From JBJSXJ01 sp044235425 (GTDB lineage: Bacteria > Planctomycetota > Planctomycetia > Pirellulales > Pirellulaceae): 64,000 nt of DNA. Position 1 is the stretch's first letter, and every line of letters starts with the position of its first letter. Shown here piece by piece: positions 44,384-53,766 of this stretch. The notes beneath the pieces were generated by a model. It was not told the origin of the DNA and did no database searches. It saw only the letters and a program-made list of their open reading frames with translations. The stretch lies in assembly GCA_044235425.1 (NCBI GenBank), contig JBIIHW010000023.1, positions 1-64,000 on the forward strand. The letters are read 5' to 3'. The translations under genes and the position numbers were made by a program.

Positions 44384-45634
44384 ATGAAACGATTAGTTCT
44401 TCTCGCTGGCCTATGCGCCAGTGTCCTGTTTCTCAACGCTCTGCCTGTCGCTCACTCGGCACTCACGAAAATCTGCGGCAGCGACTGCTTGGCAGCGGAA
44501 CTGGATGTGAACAAGCTGTCCTCCATTCGGAGTCGGATGCAGCAGTTTGTGGATGACAAGCAGATTGCCGGCGCCGTGACGGTTGTCGGAAACTCGCGCG
44601 GTGTGCAACATCTGGAAGCGGTTGGGCAAGCCGATATCGCTGCCGCTCGCGCTATGTCGCGCGATACAGTGTTCCGCATCGCCTCGATGACCAAGCCCAT
44701 CACCGGAATGGCGGTCATGATGCTGGTCGACGAGGGCAAGCTGGCGATCGAAGATCCCGTGGAGAAGCATTTACCAGAGTTTCGCGGACAGCTGCTAACA
44801 GCTCAGCGCACCGCCGACTTGGTACAACTGAAAAAGCCAAGTCGCCCGATCACCGTGCGCGATCTACTCACCCATACTTCAGGTTTACCGGGTGGCTTTC
44901 CAGCTGGCGTCGGTGATCTCTACGGCAAACGACATCTCACCTTGGCCGAAGCGGTGCTGGTGAGTTCCCAGCAGCCTCTCGATTTTGAACCCGGTTCCAA
45001 GTGGGCCTATTGCAATGCGGGGATCGATACACTGGGACGTTTAGTGGAAGTGTTGTCGGGAAAATCATTCGCCAGGTTTTGTGAAGAGCGGATCTTCGCG
45101 CCACTCGATATGCGCGACACCACATTTTTTCCCAACGATGAGCAGCTCGGTCGAGCCGCCACAATTTATCAGCGTACTGGCGATGCGCTGCAAGCCGTCG
45201 CCAAGCCTCTCATCGGCAGCCCCCGCGAAGCCAAGCATCCGATTCCTGCCGGTGGTCTTTTTTCTACCGGCCCCGATCTTGCGAAGCTCTACCAAGCACT
45301 GCTGCATAAAGGACGACTCGGCGAGGTCGTGCTGCTCAAGGCTGCTACTTGCGATGTGATGACGAGTGTTCACACGGGGGAGCTCAACTGCGGCTTTGTG
45401 CCCGGCACCGGTTTTGGATTAGGCTGTGCGGTTGTACGTCAACCCACCGGCGTCACCGAGATGCTCAAACCGGGAGCCTATGGTCACGGCGGTGCCTTTG
45501 GCACTCAAGGCTGGATCGATCCCACACAGGATCTGTTCGTCATCCTATTGATTCAGCGTTCCGGATTACCCAATGGAGATGCCTCCGAGATGCGACGTGA
45601 ATTACAACGACTGGCAGTCGAGGCGCTGAAGTAA
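44384..45634 (+). CDS. Class C beta-lactamase-fold serine hydrolase, exported
   Basis: Penicillin-binding/esterase fold. The signal peptide is MKRLVLLAGLCASVLFLNALPVAHS. The nucleophile motif SMTK has Ser101 and Lys104, the YxN motif is Tyr209-Cys-Asn, and the third motif is HGG at His368 in YGHGGAFGT. DLLTHTSGLPGG is the usual family phrase. 416 residues. Members act as esterases, D-aminopeptidases or cell-wall hydrolases; beta-lactamase activity should not be assumed. The next gene, for the 2321-residue protein, begins four bases after the stop, implying one transcript. Confidence 0.9.
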   Translation: MKRLVLLAGLCASVLFLNALPVAHSALTKICGSDCLAAELDVNKLSSIRSRMQQFVDDKQIAGAVTVVGNSRGVQHLEAVGQADIAAARAMSRDTVFRIASMTKPITGMAVMMLVDEGKLAIEDPVEKHLPEFRGQLLTAQRTADLVQLKKPSRPITVRDLLTHTSGLPGGFPAGVGDLYGKRHLTLAEAVLVSSQQPLDFEPGSKWAYCNAGIDTLGRLVEVLSGKSFARFCEERIFAPLDMRDTTFFPNDEQLGRAATIYQRTGDALQAVAKPLIGSPREAKHPIPAGGLFSTGPDLAKLYQALLHKGRLGEVVLLKAATCDVMTSVHTGELNCGFVPGTGFGLGCAVVRQPTGVTEMLKPGAYGHGGAFGTQGWIDPTQDLFVILLIQRSGLPNGDASEMRRELQRLAVEALK

Positions 45635-45638
45635 GCGG

Positions 45639-48600
45639 ATGTGGTCGCGCGGTCTGGTCTGGCCATTTCCTCTGAGGAGTATGATTGTGTTGCAGTATGC
45701 AAGTGAGTTGTGCAACTTTCGGTGTAGGGCAGGGGCTAGCGGAGCGATTCCACTGCTAGCCATTGTCCTCGCGTTGGTGACCTTTGTTCTTGGCTCGCCT
45801 TCCGCGCTGCATGCGGCACCGAAAAAAGTGGTACTGATTGCAGGCAAGAAGAGCCATGGCCCGGAAGGCAACGGAATTCACGACTATCCCTGGTCCGTCA
45901 AACTGCTCAAGGTGATGCTGGACAACTCCAATGTGCGCGAGCAGCTTCAGGTGGAGTTTCACTTAGATGGCTGGCCTAAGGATGATCGTTGTCTTGACGA
46001 AGCGGCCACGATCATGGTGATTTCCGACGGACGCGATGGCGACTTGTACGAAGAAGCGCCCCATCTTGCGACCAAGGAGCGGCGGGCGCGAATTCAGAAA
46101 CAGATTGATCGTGGTTGCGGATTCGCCACGTTTCATTTTTCCACCTTCGCTCCCGATGCCTACGCCCCAGAGGTTTTGGAATGGAGCGGGGCCTACTTTG
46201 ACTGGGAAACGGACGGTAAGAAGCAGTGGTATTCGGCGATCACCACGCTTGATGCCCCCGTGGAATTACCGACCGCCGATCATCCGGTCTGTCGCGGTGT
46301 GCGCCCGTTTCAGGTGAAAGAGGAGTTTTATTACAACCTGCGTTTTCATCCGGGTGATACGGCCCTGAAGCCACTCCTGCGAGTGCCCGCGCTGGCCGGT
46401 CGAGAACCGGACGGTCGCGTGGTCGCCTGGGCTCGACAGCGGCCTGATGGTGGACGCGGCTTTGGTACTACCTGCGGTCACTTCTACGACAATTGGCGCA
46501 ACGCCGATTTTCGTAAGTTCATTTTGAATGCCCTTTGCTGGACCGCACAAGTCGAGGTGCCGGCAGAGGGCGTGCGGGCGCGCTATTACGACCGCGACGA
46601 AATTACAAAGGCCCTCAGCAAGCTCGATGAACAAGGGCGCGCGACCGGTGAACCGGCGATACGAGTGCTGATGTTTGCTGGCAATGCTGCGCATGAGTGG
46701 CACAACTGGCGGCGGACGACACCCGCAATCGTCACCGCTCTAGAGCGCGATCCGCGCATTCAGGTGGACGTAACGCTCGACATCGAAGATCTCGCGCGCC
46801 GACGACTCAGCGACTACCAAGTCATCCTGCAGAATTATGTGAATTGGCATGATCCGCGACCGTTGAGCGATGATTCACGTCGGGCCTTTACGGAGTTTTT
46901 ACGAACGGGCGGCGGCTTGGTGCTCGTCCATTTTGCCAATGGTGCTTTCAACTTTTCGTTGCCCATGGCCAACGCCTCTGACTGGCCTGAATATCGCCGC
47001 ATTGTGCGTCGAGTGTGGAATCATCAAGGCAAAGGTGAGGCGCAAAGTGGTCATGATGCGTTCGGCAAGTTTCAAGTGGCATTGACCGCCACGAAACATC
47101 CGATCACCGCTGGATTGAGCGGTTTTGAAGTCTCCGACGAATTGTATTTCCGGCAAGATGGTGACGAGCCAATCGAACCGCTCCTCACGGCACGCTCGAA
47201 GGTGACGTCCCGCGATGAGCCACTGGCGTGGGCTTATCGTTATGGAGAGGGGCGAGTTTTTCAGACGCTGCTGGGGCACAGTGAGCAGACCTATCAGACA
47301 TTTGAACCTCGTGAAATGCTGCGCCGAGCGGTCGCCTATTGTGCTCAGCGCGAAATTAAACCGCTCGAGCCGGCTCAGGACCCGGCGATCGGTGCGGCAG
47401 CCAACGCGCCGGCAGCCAAACCCGGTGCACCAAGTCCAACGGCCAACAGCGCGCCCTCAATCCCAGCCGCCACAAAACTGGTGCTGGTCGACGGCAAGTA
47501 TGGCCAGGCATTGGATGTGGCTCGCAGTCCCGCTCTGATCGATGGTCGTGATGAATATCGAACTCCACCACTGACGGTCGACTGCTGGGTGCGACTGAAA
47601 CAACGCGCCACTTACAACATTTTGGTGGCCCAGGAGCTCAAGAGTTCGGCGACACACTGGGAGCTGTTCACGATGCCCGAATCCGGTCATTTCACAGTTT
47701 ATTTACCCGGTCATCGCCCCGATCACGTTCGCTCCACGGTCGATGTTGCCGATGATCGTTGGCATCATGTGGCGATGGTTTACGAGGCGAATCGTCTGCG
47801 TCTGTTCGTCGATGGAAAGATGGTCGCCGAGCAGCCAATTGAATTTCTCAAAGGTCAGACGGTGCCGGGTGGCGTTGGCATTGGTCAATTAGTTGGCAAA
47901 GAAATTGGCTGCAACGGATCAATTGACGAAGTACGAATTACCCGTGGCGTGCGAACGTTCGAGACTCTGCCTACCGAGGCTCCAGCACTCGACGATCAGA
48001 CGATCGGTTTGTGGCGCTGCGATCGAGTGCCGGGGAAGCAGCCAGAGACGCAGCCCAACAAGCAGCCGAATAGCCCGCCGAATAGCCCGACGAATAGCCC
48101 GACGAATAGCCCGACGAATAGCCCGACGAATAGCCCGACGAATAAGCAGCCGTATGGGGAGCAGTTAATCGATGAGTCGAACCGGAAGAATCACGGCAAG
48201 TTAAGCTTGTCTGATGCCGGCGTAAATAAAGCAACTGCTAAAGGAGTTGCGGCGCGTCGCGAGGATCACTGGGGCATGGAGGCTGTCGGATTCAACTGGA
48301 CAGAGCAAGATTCGGTTGATAATCGGTGGAATCAAACGGACGTGGGCAGTTTTCTGGCGAGCACGGTGCCGCTGCCGGGTCTATCGCCAGTGCGGAAAGG
48401 TTTATCGATCCGAGTGGGCGAGGATGAGCGGGGGACAATCTGTTACGACACCGCTCAGATGCAACTGCGCGCAGCTTGGCAGAATGGTTTTTTACAATTC
48501 CATCCGGCTCGATTTGGACTTATCAATTCGCCAGCACCCAAAGGCGAAATGCAGTGGATGGTACCGGAGGGGCCTGGGTGGACGGGCGGCGCCTTGCGGT

Positions 48601-51600
48601 ATCGAGGATTGCAGCCGCACGGAAAACGAGTACTGCTGCACTATGAAGTTGGGACGACAGCCGTACGGGAGCTCCCTGGACTGCGCAAAGTTGCCGCGGG
48701 CGATATTTTTTTGCGCACGCTGGAACTTGGGCCTGCGAAAGATGAGCTTCGTTTGCGACTGGGACCTCTGCATGGTGGCAAGAATTCTCGATCACTCGCT
48801 GCAGATGTCGTGTTAGTGGAACTCGCGGATAAGACGCTCATTTCTTGCTTGGTTGGCACCAATCCGCCGCGCTGGGACACTGCCGCCGACGGGCGACTCG
48901 ACCTCATCTTCCCTCCTCAAGCAACCGCGAGAACCTGTCTTCTGCAGCAGGTTGTCATTCCCACACCGCAGGACGAGGCGGCGCGCAGATCGCTGGATGA
49001 GTTGGTGCAAGAACTTCGCCGTGGACAGCCCGAGTCGCTGGAGCCATTCGCTCGACCGGGCACCGCACGCTGGACGGCTGAAATCATCACGCAGGGTCGG
49101 CGCGGCAAGGATACCGATGGGCCCTATGTGATCGACACTCTGACCTTGCCCTATGAGAATCCCTACCGAGCGCTTTTCTTTGTCGGTGGCCATGATTTTT
49201 ACCGTAATGGCGACATTGCACTCTGTACGGTCCACGGTGATGTCTGGCGAGTGTCAGGGGTGCAGGAACAGCTAGAGCGACTCGTATGGAAACGTGTTGC
49301 GACCGGCATGTTTCAGCCGCTGGGGCTGAAGATTGTTGCCGTGACGCGGCCGGACGGAACCGTGGAAAAGGATGTTGTGCATGTTCTGGGCCGCGATCAA
49401 ATCACTCGACTTTACGATCGCAATGCAGATGGCGAAGCGGATTACTATGAATGCTTCAGCAATGACTACGAGACCTCGCCGGGTGGTCATGATTATGTGA
49501 CTTGCCTGGAAACCGACTCTCAGGGAAATTTCTTTTTCACCCACGCGTTACACGGAGTCGTCCGGCTGAACGCTCAGGGTAAATCCTTGGGATCCTGGGC
49601 GACGGGGCTACGCAATCCCAATGGGATGGGCATGGGCCCCGGTGATGTTGTGACCGCCGCTCCGCAGGAAGGCGAATGGACTCCCGGTTCAGCCATTTTT
49701 CAGGCGCGGCAAGGCAATCATTTTGGTTACCAGGGACCGCGAATCACGCCAGACAGACCACTCGGCTACGATCCGCCCATCTGCTGGATTCCCCGGCTGC
49801 ACGACAATTCCAGTGGAGGTCAAGTGTGGGTGACCAGCGATCGCTGGGGACCGCTGACTGGCCAACTGTTGCATCTCTCTTACGGTAAATGCACGGTGAT
49901 GTTAGTACCGCGGGATACGACGGTCGAGGTTCCTCAAGGTGGTACCGTCGACTTTCCACTCGACTTTCTCTCAGGCGTGATGCGTGGACGGTTTCACCCA
50001 GCTGATGGTCAACTGTATGTAAGTGGCTTGAAGGGCTGGGTGAGTTCAGCGGTGCGAGACGGTTGTTTGCAGCGCGTGCGGTATACGGGCCAGCGCGTGA
50101 CGATGCCGCTCAGCTTTGAGACATTCGCGAATGGACTGCTGGTGCGATTCAGCAATCGGCTCGATCCTCAGTCCGCCACCGATCCGGATAGTTATCACGT
50201 AACACGCTGGAACTATCGCTACTCCGCTGCCTATGGATCGCCCGAGTTTCGTGCGAGTGCTCCGCAAGAGGAAGGTCGTGATGAAGTAGAAGTGATCTCT
50301 GCAACCTTGCTCGAAGATCAGCAAGCGGTGTTTTTGGAAGTGCCCACGATTGCGCCGGTCATGCAGATGGCTGTGGAGTATTCACTGCGTGGTGAGGGCG
50401 GCGAGCCGCTACGACGAAAACTGTTCACCACGCTCAATCGGGTGCGTGACGAACAGTTTCCGGAGGAACGCATCCGGCGGCGAGCGCGACCGGGCCAACT
50501 TACAACCGCACAGCTCGCGAAACTCGCACCCGGAATCCTCGTACGCAGCTCAGCGGGTAGCGTTACGGAGTCACACGTGCGACGATCGATCAGCTACGGA
50601 TCAGAGGCCGGCGAAGATGGATTGTGGCAAACCGGACGTGGCGGCTTGAAACATAAGTTCAGCGGTTACCTGCAAGTCGATTTGCGCGGCGACTATGAGT
50701 TTTGCTGGCGTGAGGAGGGACGCGCCAGCGAGCGGCCGGAGGTCAAGCGACTGACCTTACAGCGCGGTCACAACCGTTTCGAGATGACGGTAAGTGGCGA
50801 GGATGGAGAACCGGTGCAAGGGAAGGCCGGCGAACGAGTAGGGGAGCGAGTAGGGGAGCGAGTAGGCCTTCGTACTCTCTGGTGGCGCGGACAGGACTTT
50901 GACTGGGAGCCGGTGCCACCAACGGTGCTCTTTCACGATCGCACGGACTTGGCGCTGGTGAGGGAGTCCGAGTGGCGGCGTGGTTATTGGCTTTATCAGG
51001 ACTTGCACTGCGGGCGCTGTCACGACGCCGAAGTGGGTGGTGCCGTTATTCGTGAAGCCGGTATTGGGACCGGGAAGGTAGTCGGTAGCGGCATCGGGAA
51101 GGGTGGGCCGGAGTTAACGGGACTGGGTACTCGGCTGCAGACGGATTGGATTTATGAATGGCTGCTCGACCCGCAGTCGCAGCGTCACGCGGCCACGATG
51201 CCGGCATTAATCGACGCAGCGCAACCGGCTGGACGACAGATGGCGGCGGATCTAACCGCTTATCTAGGCTCGCTTTCCGCACGCCAGCGTCCCGCTGGCC
51301 CCATGCCTAGCCCCGCGCCTGGCCCCATGCCTGGCCCCGCGCCTGGCCCCGCGCCTGGCCCCGCGCCTGGCACCGTGCCTGGCACCGTGGCAGGCACGGG
51401 GGCGGACGTGGGGTCGTCAGGAGCGGGGAGCGGCGCCGAGTTATTCGAGGATCTTGGCTGTGTCGGCTGCCATCGACTCACCCCTCCCGGCGAAGCAGAT
51501 GAGTTTCAGCGGCTGTCCCTCATCCATGTCCGTCAGAAATACCAGCCGAACCAACTTGCAAATTACCTCGCCGATCCCACTCGCTGGTATCCCTCCACCC

Positions 51601-52604
51601 GCATGCCGAAATTCGATCTATCGCTCGCTGAACGGGAGGCACTGGCAGACCATCTGCTGAAAGTTAATGAACCGCCGCGTGTCGTTGCCGATCGACCGAC
51701 GGGCGATGTCGCTCGTGGAGAGATCGCTTTTCAGACCTTGCGCTGCGGGCAGTGCCACGCCCTCGAACCTAGAGCCAGTGGCGAGCCGGTTACGCTCGCT
51801 CCCCCCACACCCATCCAGGATCTCTCCGGCGGCTGTTTGGCCGAGCAGCCGCGACAGGTACGCTATGGTTTGACAGCAGCCGACCGAGCAGCACTGCGGG
51901 CCTACGCCAGCCGCCGCCTGCCGCACGCGCCGGTCGGTGACGTCGCGGAGCATCTCGTGGAACAGCTGCGCTGTACCGCTTGTCACCAGCGCGACCACAA
52001 AGCGGCTGATTTACGGTTGATTATCGCGGAGGAGTCGGAGCGTGGGCTGGTCCCCGAAGCACTCCCGAATCTCACCTTCGCAGGTGATCGCCTGCGCCCC
52101 TCCTGGTTGCTCGCCCAGTTCCAAGGTACCGCTCACGCGTCACCACTGGGCCGCGCTCGCCCCTGGTTGAAAGCTCGCATGCCCGCGTTCCCGGGATATG
52201 CCGAGGTGCTGGCAGCTGGGCTGGCGGTTCAGCACGGACGATCACCGATCGCCCCGGCGCCGTCCGCAACGCAACCAGTCGATCGCGAGTTGGCCGACAT
52301 CGGCCAACTACTCACCTCCGCCCAGAGCGGACTGGATTGTCGGCAATGCCATGCGGTAGGTCGCGAACAGCCAACCGGTGATGCCGGCACTCGAATCGCG
52401 CCCGGGATCAATTTCAGCTTGATCCCTCGCCGACTTAACGACGACTTCTTCCCGCGTTTTGTCACCAATCCCACTCGCTATGACATAACGACCAAAATGC
52501 CGCGCCTGGTACCGGACGGCCGCACTTCTAAAGTCACCGACCTGCTCGACGGCGACGCTCAGCGCCAGTTCTCGGCCATCTGGGAATACCTCCGCGGCCT
52601 GTGA
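45639..52604 (+). CDS. Giant ThuA-ThuA-LamG-DUF6797-propeller protein with five c-type heme sites
   Basis: A 2321-residue exported protein. A signal (AIPLLAIVLALVTFVLGSPS) ends near residue 60. Domains in order: ThuA 1 (about 61-300, KKVVLIAGKKSHGPEGNGIHDY), ThuA 2 (341-570, VLMFAGNAAHEWHNWR), a LamG-type sandwich (615-785), an NSPT repeat linker (811-834), a DUF6797-like domain (870-1000), an NHL-like propeller (about 1165-1590, GDIALCTVHGDVWRVSGV), then a C-terminal cytochrome region. CxxCH heme sites start at Cys1791, 1941, 2036, 2112 and 2234. A PAPG/PMPG repeat linker separates the first two. ThuA-propeller-cytochrome proteins are a planctomycete/verrucomicrobial theme linked to polysaccharide or sugar oxidation; this size is exceptional. 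A GTG at 45687, with GAGGAG seven bases upstream, is an alternative start. Confidence 0.85.
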   Translation: MWSRGLVWPFPLRSMIVLQYASELCNFRCRAGASGAIPLLAIVLALVTFVLGSPSALHAAPKKVVLIAGKKSHGPEGNGIHDYPWSVKLLKVMLDNSNVREQLQVEFHLDGWPKDDRCLDEAATIMVISDGRDGDLYEEAPHLATKERRARIQKQIDRGCGFATFHFSTFAPDAYAPEVLEWSGAYFDWETDGKKQWYSAITTLDAPVELPTADHPVCRGVRPFQVKEEFYYNLRFHPGDTALKPLLRVPALAGREPDGRVVAWARQRPDGGRGFGTTCGHFYDNWRNADFRKFILNALCWTAQVEVPAEGVRARYYDRDEITKALSKLDEQGRATGEPAIRVLMFAGNAAHEWHNWRRTTPAIVTALERDPRIQVDVTLDIEDLARRRLSDYQVILQNYVNWHDPRPLSDDSRRAFTEFLRTGGGLVLVHFANGAFNFSLPMANASDWPEYRRIVRRVWNHQGKGEAQSGHDAFGKFQVALTATKHPITAGLSGFEVSDELYFRQDGDEPIEPLLTARSKVTSRDEPLAWAYRYGEGRVFQTLLGHSEQTYQTFEPREMLRRAVAYCAQREIKPLEPAQDPAIGAAANAPAAKPGAPSPTANSAPSIPAATKLVLVDGKYGQALDVARSPALIDGRDEYRTPPLTVDCWVRLKQRATYNILVAQELKSSATHWELFTMPESGHFTVYLPGHRPDHVRSTVDVADDRWHHVAMVYEANRLRLFVDGKMVAEQPIEFLKGQTVPGGVGIGQLVGKEIGCNGSIDEVRITRGVRTFETLPTEAPALDDQTIGLWRCDRVPGKQPETQPNKQPNSPPNSPTNSPTNSPTNSPTNSPTNKQPYGEQLIDESNRKNHGKLSLSDAGVNKATAKGVAARREDHWGMEAVGFNWTEQDSVDNRWNQTDVGSFLASTVPLPGLSPVRKGLSIRVGEDERGTICYDTAQMQLRAAWQNGFLQFHPARFGLINSPAPKGEMQWMVPEGPGWTGGALRYRGLQPHGKRVLLHYEVGTTAVRELPGLRKVAAGDIFLRTLELGPAKDELRLRLGPLHGGKNSRSLAADVVLVELADKTLISCLVGTNPPRWDTAADGRLDLIFPPQATARTCLLQQVVIPTPQDEAARRSLDELVQELRRGQPESLEPFARPGTARWTAEIITQGRRGKDTDGPYVIDTLTLPYENPYRALFFVGGHDFYRNGDIALCTVHGDVWRVSGVQEQLERLVWKRVATGMFQPLGLKIVAVTRPDGTVEKDVVHVLGRDQITRLYDRNADGEADYYECFSNDYETSPGGHDYVTCLETDSQGNFFFTHALHGVVRLNAQGKSLGSWATGLRNPNGMGMGPGDVVTAAPQEGEWTPGSAIFQARQGNHFGYQGPRITPDRPLGYDPPICWIPRLHDNSSGGQVWVTSDRWGPLTGQLLHLSYGKCTVMLVPRDTTVEVPQGGTVDFPLDFLSGVMRGRFHPADGQLYVSGLKGWVSSAVRDGCLQRVRYTGQRVTMPLSFETFANGLLVRFSNRLDPQSATDPDSYHVTRWNYRYSAAYGSPEFRASAPQEEGRDEVEVISATLLEDQQAVFLEVPTIAPVMQMAVEYSLRGEGGEPLRRKLFTTLNRVRDEQFPEERIRRRARPGQLTTAQLAKLAPGILVRSSAGSVTESHVRRSISYGSEAGEDGLWQTGRGGLKHKFSGYLQVDLRGDYEFCWREEGRASERPEVKRLTLQRGHNRFEMTVSGEDGEPVQGKAGERVGERVGERVGLRTLWWRGQDFDWEPVPPTVLFHDRTDLALVRESEWRRGYWLYQDLHCGRCHDAEVGGAVIREAGIGTGKVVGSGIGKGGPELTGLGTRLQTDWIYEWLLDPQSQRHAATMPALIDAAQPAGRQMAADLTAYLGSLSARQRPAGPMPSPAPGPMPGPAPGPAPGPAPGTVPGTVAGTGADVGSSGAGSGAELFEDLGCVGCHRLTPPGEADEFQRLSLIHVRQKYQPNQLANYLADPTRWYPSTRMPKFDLSLAEREALADHLLKVNEPPRVVADRPTGDVARGEIAFQTLRCGQCHALEPRASGEPVTLAPPTPIQDLSGGCLAEQPRQVRYGLTAADRAALRAYASRRLPHAPVGDVAEHLVEQLRCTACHQRDHKAADLRLIIAEESERGLVPEALPNLTFAGDRLRPSWLLAQFQGTAHASPLGRARPWLKARMPAFPGYAEVLAAGLAVQHGRSPIAPAPSATQPVDRELADIGQLLTSAQSGLDCRQCHAVGREQPTGDAGTRIAPGINFSLIPRRLNDDFFPRFVTNPTRYDITTKMPRLVPDGRTSKVTDLLDGDAQRQFSAIWEYLRGL
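48069..48140 (+). repeat. 12-bp in-frame tandem repeat (six units)
   Basis: Six consecutive copies of AATAGCCCGACG (the first with CCG instead of ACG in the last codon) encode NSPP then (NSPT)5 as a linker between the LamG-like and DUF6797-like domains. Five copies are identical at DNA level, which suggests recent expansion. Confidence 0.9.
50832..50867 (+). repeat. 12-bp in-frame tandem repeat (three units)
   Basis: Three units of GAGCGAGTAGGG (first unit GAACGAGTAGGG, last ending GGC) encode GERV three times just before the first heme module of the giant protein. Confidence 0.8.
51298..51393 (+). repeat. 12-bp in-frame tandem repeat encoding Pro/Ala/Gly linker
   Basis: About eight units related to CCCGCGCCTGGC encode a P-(A/M/V)-P-G linker between the first and second heme modules. 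Several units are identical at DNA level. Confidence 0.8.
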
Positions 52605-52762
52605 ATGGAGTCCACTGAACTTGATAGAATCGACGAGCGATGAGCGATCTTCCTGCGGCCTGTGACGGTCCGGACGGTCAACGCGGGGACCGTCATCGCA
52701 GTACCTGAACAGCAGGCAGTTGGCTTCGAACCTAGAAAAGACGAATTTCAGGAGAACGAGCG

Positions 52763-53737
52763 ATGTCTCAGTGGGTGAATCGTGGCGAAGGGCGAAAACG
52801 CTGGAATGCGATCCTTCTGGCTGTGATCGCTTGGATCGGAACGCAGCCCGCCTGGGCCGGAAAATACAATCCGACCCTCAGCATTGGTGATCAAGCTCCC
52901 GATTTTCAGCAGCTCCCAGGTGTTGACGGAAAGCCTCATGCGCTGCGCGACTGGGCAGATCGTGAACTCCTGATCATCGTGTTTACTTGTAACACGTGCC
53001 CGACTGCCGTCGACTATGAGGATCGCCTGATCGAGCTCACCAGGAAACACGCAGCGGATGCTAAGTGCGCTGTCGTCGCCATCAACTCGAATAAAGTCGC
53101 GGACGACGAGTTGCCTGGTATGCGGAAACGAGCGGAGCTCAAAAAATTTCCGTTCGCTTATCTCCGCGACGACAATCAGCAAATTGCCAAAGCTTACGGA
53201 GCATCCGTAACTCCCGAATTCTTCGTGTTGGATAAGAACCGCCGAGTGGTTTACATGGGAGCACTTGATGATGCCACCGACCCCGCGGCCGTCAAAGTGA
53301 ACTATGTGGAAGAGGCGATCGCGGCCAGCCTATCGGGTAAGAAGCCGGAAGTCACGGAAACCGTGGCTCGCGGTTGCCTCGTTCGCTACGGACGACAGCG
53401 AAAGAAGAATGAGCAGTCCGCTGACGCGGAAGCACTCAAGCTGTTCGATCAAACGATCCTGCCGACCCTGAAAGAGCATTGTTTCGAGTGCCACTCGGCG
53501 ACAGCCACCGAGCTGAAAGGGAATCTGCGACTCGATAGTCGCGATGGTTTGCGCCGCGGGGGATCGAATGGTCCTGGCGTAGTACCGGGCGAACCTGACA
53601 AAAGCTTTGTCCTAAAGGCCCTGTCTTATCGCGAGGACGATTACAAAATGCCGCCGCGCGGAAAGCTCGATGAAGAGCTGCTCCAGGCCTTCAAGAAATG
53701 GATTGAAGCCGGAGCCCCCGATTCTCGTGCCAAGTAA
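52763..53737 (+). CDS. Redoxin fused to planctomycete-type cytochrome c domain
   Basis: Exported two-domain redox protein. The signal peptide WNAILLAVIAWIGTQPAWA precedes a thioredoxin-fold (AhpC/TSA-redoxin) domain: LSIGDQAPDFQQLPGVDGK, CxxC at Cys76 and Cys79 (TCNTCPTA), and the cis-Pro loop GASVTPEFFVLD. From about residue 225 a PSCyt1-type module follows: FDQTILPTLKEHCFECHS with heme site Cys240-x-x-Cys243-His244, then LRLDSRDGLRRGGSNGPGVVPGEPDKSFVLKAL and the axial-Met candidate in DYKMPPRGKL. Heme attachment is inferred from CxxCH. AGGAGAACG lies just before the ATG. It follows the pentaheme giant by 158 bases, so electron exchange between them is conceivable. Confidence 0.9.
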   Translation: MSQWVNRGEGRKRWNAILLAVIAWIGTQPAWAGKYNPTLSIGDQAPDFQQLPGVDGKPHALRDWADRELLIIVFTCNTCPTAVDYEDRLIELTRKHAADAKCAVVAINSNKVADDELPGMRKRAELKKFPFAYLRDDNQQIAKAYGASVTPEFFVLDKNRRVVYMGALDDATDPAAVKVNYVEEAIAASLSGKKPEVTETVARGCLVRYGRQRKKNEQSADAEALKLFDQTILPTLKEHCFECHSATATELKGNLRLDSRDGLRRGGSNGPGVVPGEPDKSFVLKALSYREDDYKMPPRGKLDEELLQAFKKWIEAGAPDSRAK

Positions 53738-53766
53738 GGGAGTGACTAGCGCCCAAGCGGTAACGG

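Noticed and set aside
48069..48140. Possible CRISPR-like array
   Set aside because: Units are 12 bp, contiguous, without spacers and in frame with a long gene; coding linker repeat instead.
52664..52694. Perfect 8-bp inverted repeat GACGGTCC / GGACCGTC between the giant and redoxin genes
   Set aside because: Loop of 15 bases and no T-run, so not a terminator; no sign of a known regulatory element.
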